Under the pieces are notes generated by a model that was given only the letters and a program-made list of their open reading frames with translations, ran no database searches and was not told the DNA's origin. This document shows, piece by piece, positions 58,173-64,000 of a DNA stretch of 64,000 bases (its first letter is position 1; every line of letters begins with the position of its first letter). Source of the DNA: Pseudomonadota bacterium (GTDB lineage Bacteria; Pseudomonadota; Gammaproteobacteria; Burkholderiales; Rhodocyclaceae); NCBI GenBank assembly GCA_018241725.1, contig JAFEDI010000031.1:1-64000 (forward strand), in the 5' to 3' direction. The position numbers were made by a program, and so were the translations under genes.

Positions 58173-59078
58173 TCAGGCGGTGACGAGTTGTTCGACGCCC
58201 GGCCGGCCGTGCCAGAAGCCGTTGCACGGTGCTTCCGGCAGCAGCGGACGGGCACTTTGTAGAGCTTCGGCGGGCGGCAGTTGGCCGGCCAGGGCCTGGC
58301 GGAACAGGTCGATGACCTCGGCGGTGTGATCGCCCTGGGGGCTGATGCGCAGGATGTCGAGGCCGTCGGCCTGCACTGCGGGCAGGTCGCCGAGCAGGGT
58401 GTGTACGTGGGCGGACTGGGTCTGGATGCCGTTGAGGGTCAGGAAGGGCTCCCCTTCGCGGGTCTTCAGCGGAATGCCGTCGGCGAACTGCAGGCAGCGG
58501 AACTCGCAGGTGTCCTTCTGCAGGTTGTAGTGGCGGGCGGTGAAGCAGCGCGCCGAGAAGGCCAGCGGCAGGCGGCCGTGGGCGAAGACTTCGACTTCCA
58601 TCGGCTGGCCGAGACCACCGCGCAGTTGGGCGATCTGCTGGCGGGACATCTCCGGCGGGGCGACCCAGCGGCTGGCGCCAAGTTCGGCGAACATGCCCAG
58701 GGTTGCTGGGTTGAAGATGTTCAGCGTCGGGCCGGCGATCCAGTCGGCCACCGGCGCGTCGCCGCCGGTGAGCAGGCGCACCGCGCCCATGTCGTTGGCC
58801 TCGACGCGGAAGCGGCCGTTGGCGACGATGCGGCGCAGGGTCTTGAGGTCGGACTCCGATTCGACCAGCACCTGGCTGGACAGCACGACTTCCTTGCCAG
58901 CGGCGGCGAGGGTTTCGGCCACTTCGAGCCAGTCGCTGAGGCGCAGTTCGTGGCGGCGGGAGCACACCGTCTCGCCGAGATAGACAACATCCAGCGGTGC
59001 GTCGGCCATGTCGGCGTAGAAGGCGAGCGTGGCCTGGCGGGGCCAGTAGTAGAGCAGGGGACCGAGGGCGAGTTTCAT
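58173..59078 (-). CDS. ubiV: Oxygen-independent ubiquinone hydroxylase subunit UbiV
   Basis: The product has 301 residues, U32 peptidase-like. The four 4Fe-4S ligands are Cys39 (TVCSRR), Cys178 (ARCFTAR), Cys191 and Cys195 (DTCEFRCLQ), at spacing matching E. coli UbiV. With UbiU it hydroxylates the quinone ring without oxygen, using prephenate as oxygen donor. The ATG has only a weak GGA ahead, which lies at the end of the 3' arm of a perfect 10-bp inverted repeat (59085-59119). Confidence 0.95.
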   Translation of the reverse strand: MKLALGPLLYYWPRQATLAFYADMADAPLDVVYLGETVCSRRHELRLSDWLEVAETLAAAGKEVVLSSQVLVESESDLKTLRRIVANGRFRVEANDMGAVRLLTGGDAPVADWIAGPTLNIFNPATLGMFAELGASRWVAPPEMSRQQIAQLRGGLGQPMEVEVFAHGRLPLAFSARCFTARHYNLQKDTCEFRCLQFADGIPLKTREGEPFLTLNGIQTQSAHVHTLLGDLPAVQADGLDILRISPQGDHTAEVIDLFRQALAGQLPPAEALQSARPLLPEAPCNGFWHGRPGVEQLVTA

Positions 59079-59084
59079 CGCATT

Positions 59085-59119
59085 CCAATAAAACGATGGG
59101 CCGTCCCGAGTTTTATTGG
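59085..59119 (-). promoter_or_regulatory. Perfect 10-bp inverted repeat directly before ubiV
   Basis: CCAATAAAAC and GTTTTATTGG enclose 15 bases, themselves able to pair (GGG with CCC). The repeat ends six bases before the ubiV ATG and its 3' arm contains the GG of the ribosome site. It is preceded by a GC-rich hairpin (listed separately). It probably tunes ubiV translation or transcript ends within ubiUVT. Confidence 0.6.
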
Positions 59120-59136
59120 GCCCCCGCTGGGGGGCC
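59119..59136 (-). terminator. GC-rich hairpin downstream of ubiU
   Basis: GCCCCC and GGGGGGC form a short strong stem. No T-run follows on the minus strand; the next bases start the AATAAAAC arm of the adjoining inverted repeat. Possible partial terminator or 3'-end stabiliser of a ubiU transcript. Confidence 0.4.
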
Positions 59137-59165
59137 TGACGCGGAGCGGCAGGTTTGGGGGGAGC

Positions 59166-60179
59166 CTACTTCCAGGGACGGTAGTAGGCGCCGAGGGTGT
59201 GACTCTGCCCTTCGGACACCTTGTTGAGTTCGGCCATCCAGGCGGCCTCGACGCGGAAGGGGGCGGTGTCGGTTTGCAGGCGGTCGATGGCGGCGCGCCA
59301 TACCTTGGTGACCTGGGTGACGTAGGCGGGGCTGCGCTGGCGGCCTTCGATCTTGATCGCGCGCACGCCGACGCGGGCCAACTCGGGCAGCAGTTCCAGC
59401 GTGTTGAGGCTGGTGGGTTCCTCGATGGCGTAGTAGGTCTCGCCATTCACGTCGAAGCGGCCCTTGCAGAGGGTCGGGTAGCCGGCCCGCTCGCCGTCGG
59501 CGAAGCGGTCGATGAGGATGCCGTTTAGGCGGGTTTCCATGCCCTTCGGGGTCTGCTCCCAGCGCACGTGCTTGCCCGGCGAGCAGGCGCCGTTGCAGTT
59601 GGGGGACTCACCCGTGGCGTAGGCCGACAGCGCGCAGCGCCCCTCGACCATCACGCACAGCCCGCCGAAGCCGAACACCTCGATCTCCACCGGGGTGTTG
59701 GCGATCACGTGCTCGACCTGGGCCAGCGACAGCACCCGCGGCAGCACCGCGCGCGAAATACCGAAACGTTCGTAGTAGAAATTGATGGCGTCGTAGCTGG
59801 TGGCCGAGCCTTGCACCGAAAGGTGCAGGCGCAGTTGTGGGTGGGTCTTGCGGGCATAGGCCATCAGGCCGGGGTCGGCGAGGATCAGCGCGTCGATGCC
59901 GCAGTCGGCGGCGCGGTCGATGGCGCGGGTCCAGCTGGACCAGTTGTCGGTCTGCGGGTAGGTGTTGAGGGCCAGCAGCACCTTGCGGCCACGGTCGTGG
60001 GCGTAGCGCACGCCGTCGGCCATCGACTTGTCGTCGAAGTTGAGGCCGGTGAAGTTGCGGGCGTTGGTGGCGTCCTTGAAGCCGAGATAGACGCAGTCGG
60101 CGCCGTTGTCGATGGCGGTCTTGAGGGCGGGCAGGCTGCCGGCGGGGCAGACCAGTTCGATCGGATGCGGGGGAGTCAT
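59166..60179 (-). CDS. ubiU: Oxygen-independent ubiquinone hydroxylase subunit UbiU
   Basis: The product has 337 residues, U32 peptidase-like. Start ELVCPAGSLPALKTAIDNGADCVYLGF. The 4Fe-4S ligands correspond to E. coli UbiU with a shift of six: Cys175, Cys182, Cys199 and Cys238 (GGLCVMVEGRCALS, NGACSPGKHVRWE, YPTLCKGRF). It forms the UbiUV complex needed for anaerobic ubiquinone synthesis. First gene of ubiUVT, behind an FNR-type promoter. Confidence 0.96.
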   Translation of the reverse strand: MTPPHPIELVCPAGSLPALKTAIDNGADCVYLGFKDATNARNFTGLNFDDKSMADGVRYAHDRGRKVLLALNTYPQTDNWSSWTRAIDRAADCGIDALILADPGLMAYARKTHPQLRLHLSVQGSATSYDAINFYYERFGISRAVLPRVLSLAQVEHVIANTPVEIEVFGFGGLCVMVEGRCALSAYATGESPNCNGACSPGKHVRWEQTPKGMETRLNGILIDRFADGERAGYPTLCKGRFDVNGETYYAIEEPTSLNTLELLPELARVGVRAIKIEGRQRSPAYVTQVTKVWRAAIDRLQTDTAPFRVEAAWMAELNKVSEGQSHTLGAYYRPWK

Positions 60180-60204
60180 GGGTTCCGGGCGGCGAAAAAT
60201 GACG

Positions 60205-60253
60205 CCGGCGGACTATAGGCGCGCCCCGGCGGGCAGACCTTGACCGCGGTCAA
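60205..60253 (-). promoter_or_regulatory. Class II FNR/ANR-dependent promoter of ubiUVT
   Basis: A perfect palindrome TTGACCGCGGTCAA (60240-60253) matches the FNR-family box TTGAT-N4-ATCAA with C/G at the inner positions. A -10 (TATAGT, minus strand, 60212-60217) lies 22 bases downstream. With a start at about 60205 the box is centred at -41.5, the exact class II activator position, and the 5' leader to ubiU is about 25 bases. This fits anaerobic induction of oxygen-independent ubiquinone synthesis. Confidence 0.8.
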
Positions 60254-60491
60254 CGGGGCGCCGGGTCGAGGCCGAAGCGGGGGCGGCCATTTGCCAAATG
60301 TGTCGGGCGGTTTCGGAACATGGGCATTTTTTGCACGCCGGCGCATACTTGCCTGAGAGGAAAGTTATCGGTTTGGCTTATGACTTCGTCCGTGCCCGTG
60401 TCGCGTTGTCGCTTCCTTTTGTTGATTGCCCGCGAGCCCATCACCGGGGGCTGCCGCCCTGCATGATGTGCATGTCGAAGGGCATGCGCCG

Positions 60492-63410
60492 ATGAGCGGC
60501 GCCCGTTTCCTGTCCCTGCGCTGGCGTCTGCTCGGACCCCTGCTGGCCCTGTGGGCGATGGGGATGGGGTTGCTGGTCGGCGTTCTGTACTCGGGGATCG
60601 TGGAGCGCTTCCAGATCCTCGTCGAGCAGCGTGCCGAGGCGACCGTGTCGGCTGTCCATGCCGCGGCGGAGATCGCCCAGGATTCCGCCGATCTGCGCCG
60701 TCTCGTGTCGGCGCTGGGGGCTGCGCGGGACGTGCAGCGCCTGGTGTTGGCGGCGGGTGAGCCGGGCCGCGTCATCGCCGCCAGTGACCACGACTGGATA
60801 GATCTGCCGTTGACGGCGCTGCCCGACCGGGCGCTGGCGGCCAGTCTCGGCAGTGTGCAGGCGTCCCGTCACGGCGTGCGGGTGCTGGATTCGAGCCGCC
60901 GCAGCCTGGTTGTGTTGGAACCGGTGCCGCTGCACGGCGCAGGGGGCGATAGCGGCCGCCTGGACGACGGCGCACTGTTCCTGCGCCTCGATGCGGGCAG
61001 CCTGTGGCAGGCCGCCGAGGAAACGGCGCTGCACTTGTCCGTCGGGCTGGGGGCGGTGGCGAGCCTGGTGGCCGGCCTGATCTATCTGTTGCTGTCCCGC
61101 TACGTGCTGCGTCCGGCCGAGGCCATCCGTGCGGCCCTAGGGCGCCGCCGGGCACCCGGCGGCGAGGATGCCGAGATCCGCATGCCGGTGGTGCGCCGGG
61201 ACGAACTCGGGGAACTGGCCGAAACCCTTGACGAAACCCTGTCTGCGCTGCGTGCCCGCAACCGTGACATCGAGCGCCTGCAGCGCCTGCACCACACCTT
61301 GTCGGTGACCAACAAGGCGATCGTGCATGCTCGTGATGCGGACGCGCTGTTGCCCCAGGTATGCCGTATCGCGGTCGAATTCGGTGAGCTGGACCTGGCC
61401 TGGATCGGCTTCCCTGAGATCGAGGGTGGTGTCCTCAGGCCGGTGGCCATGTACGGCAAGTGCCGCGACGGTGGTACGGATCTGGGCTGTCTGCCCACGC
61501 ACCGTGTTCCGGCCGAGGTGCTGATCGTCAATGACCCGGCTCTGCCCGGCGTGGTGGAGGCGTGCCCGGACGGCCTTGGGCGCGACAAGGCTGCCGGTTC
61601 CTTCGCCCTGTTTCCGATCCGTGACTGTGGCGGGCCGGACGGGGCACTGGTGCTGTGCAAGGCCAAGAAGCACTTTTTCGACGCGCAGACGGTGGCTCTG
61701 CTCGACGAGATGAGCACCGACATCGGCATCGCCCTCCGCAATTACCGTCGCGACGAGACGCTGCGGCTGGCGGCGAAGGTCTTCGAGAACAATTCGGAAG
61801 GCATCGTCATCATCGATCCCGAACGGCGGGTGGTGATGACCAACCGGGCCTTCACCGCGCTCACCGGCATTGCCGGGCAGGATGTGCGCGGAAGGCCCCT
61901 GGCGCTGTTCGATCCGCAGGTGCATCCGCGCGGCTTCGCCAGCCGCATCCGCGCCGTGGCGCTGCAGGACGGCCTGTGGCAGGGCGAGGTGTGGATACGC
62001 CGGGCCAGCGGCGAGAGCTTCCCCGCTGACATGTCGATCAGCGTCGTGCGGGCCCCCGATGGTCCGGCCTTCCACTACGTCGGGGTGTTCTCCGACATCA
62101 GCCGGCGCAAGGCCGATGAGGCGCGCATCCGTTTCCTGGCCAACCACGATTTCCTTACCGGCCTGCCATCGCGGGCTGCGCTGCAGCCGACGATGGCGCA
62201 CGCTGTGGAGGAAGCGAGGCGGGATGGGCGGCGGATCGGGCTGTGCTTCCTGGATCTCGACCGCTTCAAGAATATCAACGACACCCTCGGCCATCACGTC
62301 GGCGACCAGTTGCTGGTGGAGGTCGCCCAGCGCTTGACCTCGGTGCTGCGTGAAGGGGAGTGCGTGCTGCGCCACGGTGGCGACGAGTTCGTCGTGGTGG
62401 TGCCCGAGCAGGGCGGCCCCGCGGATCTCCAGGCCGCGGGGGAGCGTCTGCTGGCGGCTCTGGATGAACCTTTCCGCCTGGCCGGATGTGAGTTCAGCCT
62501 GTCCACCAGTGTCGGTGTGGCGATCTATCCGGATCATGGCGAGGATGCGGAAATCCTGCTCGACCGGGCCGATATGGCGATGTACAAGGCCAAGGAAGAG
62601 GGGCGCAACGGTGTGCAGTTCTTCACCGAGAGCATGGCCACCGCGACCAGCGAGCGCTTGTCCATCGAGCACGCGCTGCGCCGGGCGCTGGAGCGCGGCG
62701 AGCTGGCGCTGAACTACCAGCCGGTGGTGGCAGTCGACGGCCGGCTGATCGCCGCCGAAGCCCTGCTGCGGTGGACCCACCCGGAACTCGGCAACGTACC
62801 GCCAGCCCGCTTCATTCCGTTGGCCGAGGAGAGCGGGCTGATCCTGCCCATCGGCGCGTGGGTGCTCGACACCTTGTGCCGCCAGCTGGCGGCCTGGCGG
62901 GCGGAGGGGCGCCGCATGGTGCCGGTGGCGGCCAATATCTCGCCGCTGCAGTTCCGTCGTGCCGATTTCGTCGCCACCGTGGCGGCGGCGCTGGCGCGCC
63001 ACGGCGTGCCGCCTGAACTGCTGACCCTCGAGGTCACCGAGAGCATGGTGATGGCCGATGTGGAGCAGGCCGCCCACCAGCTCGCCGAGTTGAAGGCGCT
63101 GGGCCTGTCGATTGCCATCGACGATTTCGGTACCGGCTATTCGAGCCTCGCCTACCTGCGGCGCTTCCCCCTCGACAAACTGAAAATCGACCAGTCCTTC
63201 GTGCGGGCGATCAATGCCGGGCCGGAGGATAGGGCGATCGTCGCGGCCATCGTCGGGCTCGGCCACAACCTGGGTCTTGGCCTGGTGGCGGAAGGTGTCG
63301 AGAGCGCAGCGATGGCCGACACGCTGCTCGATCTGGGTTGCGATTCGCTGCAGGGTTGGCACTTCGGCAAGGCGGAGCCGGCGGAACGCTTCGCCGAGCG
63401 TTTGGCATAA
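60492..63410 (+). CDS. GGDEF-EAL c-di-GMP turnover protein with HAMP, GAF and PAS domains
   Basis: The product has 972 residues. Two membrane helices (about 12-35 and 180-200) flank a periplasmic sensor, followed by HAMP (about 200-255), a GAF-like domain (about 270-420) and PAS (about 425-545). The GGDEF domain has RHGGDEF intact (629-633), but the I-site is REGE instead of RxxD. The EAL domain has EALLRW (756-761), DDFGTGYSSL and LKIDQSFV, so phosphodiesterase activity is likely. The ATG chosen follows GAAGGG; an upstream TTG is possible but less likely. Together with the c-di-GMP riboswitch at 10.8 kb it places c-di-GMP signalling in this genome. Confidence 0.94.
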   Translation: MSGARFLSLRWRLLGPLLALWAMGMGLLVGVLYSGIVERFQILVEQRAEATVSAVHAAAEIAQDSADLRRLVSALGAARDVQRLVLAAGEPGRVIAASDHDWIDLPLTALPDRALAASLGSVQASRHGVRVLDSSRRSLVVLEPVPLHGAGGDSGRLDDGALFLRLDAGSLWQAAEETALHLSVGLGAVASLVAGLIYLLLSRYVLRPAEAIRAALGRRRAPGGEDAEIRMPVVRRDELGELAETLDETLSALRARNRDIERLQRLHHTLSVTNKAIVHARDADALLPQVCRIAVEFGELDLAWIGFPEIEGGVLRPVAMYGKCRDGGTDLGCLPTHRVPAEVLIVNDPALPGVVEACPDGLGRDKAAGSFALFPIRDCGGPDGALVLCKAKKHFFDAQTVALLDEMSTDIGIALRNYRRDETLRLAAKVFENNSEGIVIIDPERRVVMTNRAFTALTGIAGQDVRGRPLALFDPQVHPRGFASRIRAVALQDGLWQGEVWIRRASGESFPADMSISVVRAPDGPAFHYVGVFSDISRRKADEARIRFLANHDFLTGLPSRAALQPTMAHAVEEARRDGRRIGLCFLDLDRFKNINDTLGHHVGDQLLVEVAQRLTSVLREGECVLRHGGDEFVVVVPEQGGPADLQAAGERLLAALDEPFRLAGCEFSLSTSVGVAIYPDHGEDAEILLDRADMAMYKAKEEGRNGVQFFTESMATATSERLSIEHALRRALERGELALNYQPVVAVDGRLIAAEALLRWTHPELGNVPPARFIPLAEESGLILPIGAWVLDTLCRQLAAWRAEGRRMVPVAANISPLQFRRADFVATVAAALARHGVPPELLTLEVTESMVMADVEQAAHQLAELKALGLSIAIDDFGTGYSSLAYLRRFPLDKLKIDQSFVRAINAGPEDRAIVAAIVGLGHNLGLGLVAEGVESAAMADTLLDLGCDSLQGWHFGKAEPAERFAERLA

Positions 63411-63459
63411 GGCGGAAAAGCTACGCCTTCGTGGCTCCCCCGCGGACCCCGCTCGTCCC

Positions 63460-63465
63460 TATAAT
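63460..63465 (+). promoter_or_regulatory. Candidate -10 of the symporter gene
   Basis: A perfect TATAAT lies 35 bases before the ATG. No recognisable -35 is present at the usual distance, so this is tentative. Confidence 0.4.
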
Positions 63466-63500
63466 CCGCGGATTCGCCAACGCTTTTTCCATTTTTCCCG

Positions 63501-64000
63501 ATGCTGTTCTGGTTCGTCATCGCCTACTGGCTGATCTCGGTGGCCATCGGCCTCATCGCTGCCACGCGGGTCCACAACACCAAGGACTTCGCCGTCGCCG
63601 GCCGTCATCTGCCCTTCTACATGGTCACCGCCACGGTCTTCGCCACCTGGTTCGGCTCGGAAACGGTGCTCGGCATTCCGGCGACCTTCCTCAACGAAGG
63701 CCTCCACGGGGTGGTTGCCGATCCCTTCGGCTCGTCCCTGTGCCTGATCCTGGTCGGCCTGTTCTTCGCCGCGCCGCTGTACCGCATGAATCTGCTGACC
63801 ATCGGCGATTTCTACAAGCGGCGCTACGGGCGGACCGCGGAGGTGCTGACCACGCTGGCCATCGTGATCTCCTACCTCGGCTGGGTGGGCGCCCAGATCA
63901 CCGCCCTCGGGCTGGTTTTCAACGTGGTGTCGGGCGGGGAGGTGAGCCGCCTGGCCGGCATGTGGATCGGTTCCGGCACGATCCTCATCTACACACTGTT
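63501..64000 (+). CDS. Sodium:solute symporter family protein (start only)
   Basis: The first 166 codons are in the window; the gene continues past its end. The start has LFWFVIAYWLISVAIGLIAATRVHNTKDFAVAGRHLPF, the typical first helix and the NTKDFAVAGR loop of the SSS family, followed by VFATWFGSETVLGIPATFLNEGL and a long loop to IGDFYKRRYGRTAEVL. Sodium-coupled import is expected; the substrate cannot be told. Confidence 0.9.
   Translation, partial: MLFWFVIAYWLISVAIGLIAATRVHNTKDFAVAGRHLPFYMVTATVFATWFGSETVLGIPATFLNEGLHGVVADPFGSSLCLILVGLFFAAPLYRMNLLTIGDFYKRRYGRTAEVLTTLAIVISYLGWVGAQITALGLVFNVVSGGEVSRLAGMWIGSGTILIYTL

Overview
The window is a 64 kb chromosomal stretch of a GC-rich Gram-negative bacterium, most likely a betaproteobacterium of the Rhodocyclales (Azoarcus/Thauera/Dechloromonas type). 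The grounds are the coding style, the SAH riboswitch in front of ahcY, the tandem-fused UvrA, the paired BPSS1780-type membrane proteins, the anaerobic ubiquinone genes ubiUVT and the DUF1631 protein. This is inferred from gene content; no rRNA or tRNA gene was seen. Most of the window is ordinary core chromosome, with one accessory-looking, lower-GC stretch at about 37.6-44.1 kb.

Layout. 0-9.2 kb: a small membrane protein, a DUF1631 protein, a four-ATPase tandem UvrA and a LysR regulator. 9.3-13.6 kb: a Bcr/CflA exporter facing a secreted sedolisin-type (S53) lipoprotein preceded by a clear c-di-GMP-I riboswitch. 13.7-16.1 kb: a sensor kinase with a solute-binding-like sensor. 16.2-22.9 kb: a five-gene ABC-2 efflux operon (TolC, HlyD, double ATPase, two permeases). 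23-26.3 kb: a YgjP-like metalloprotein, a helix-hairpin-helix protein with two repeated N-terminal domains, and RNase G. 26.5-30.2 kb: maf, rlmH, rsfS, nadD and two BPSS1780-type membrane proteins in one minus-strand cluster. 30.3-35.5 kb: homoserine kinase, Rep helicase and a large repeat lipoprotein. 35.5-37.6 kb: an orphan NuoB-like protein, an AraC regulator and a membrane protein.

37.6-44.1 kb is the accessory region. It contains a structured RNA leader with a 31-codon leader ORF coupled to a 93-aa gene, a DUF1877 gene pair, a PhnD-like hybrid kinase between two diverged direct repeats, an FNR-type box, a lipocalin and long noncoding stretches. 44.1-50.8 kb: an orphan LivK-type binding protein, then ahcY-metF behind an SAH riboswitch. 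These are followed without a break by a J-domain protein and three unrecognised proteins, which is the best candidate here for an undescribed system. 50.8-57.6 kb: dsbD, cutA, a NodIJ-type ABC exporter, a GST, an alpha/beta hydrolase, a 2Fe-2S ferredoxin and a VanZ-like protein. 57.7-60.2 kb: ubiT, ubiV and ubiU behind a textbook class II FNR promoter. 60.5-64 kb: a GGDEF-EAL protein and the start of a sodium:solute symporter that leaves the window.

Three regulatory themes link the genes. The first is c-di-GMP: a riboswitch on the secreted protease and a GGDEF-EAL enzyme. The second is methyl-cycle control by SAH, possibly extending to the J-domain module. The third is oxygen control: FNR-type boxes in front of ubiU and in the noncoding DNA upstream of the PhnD-like kinase.
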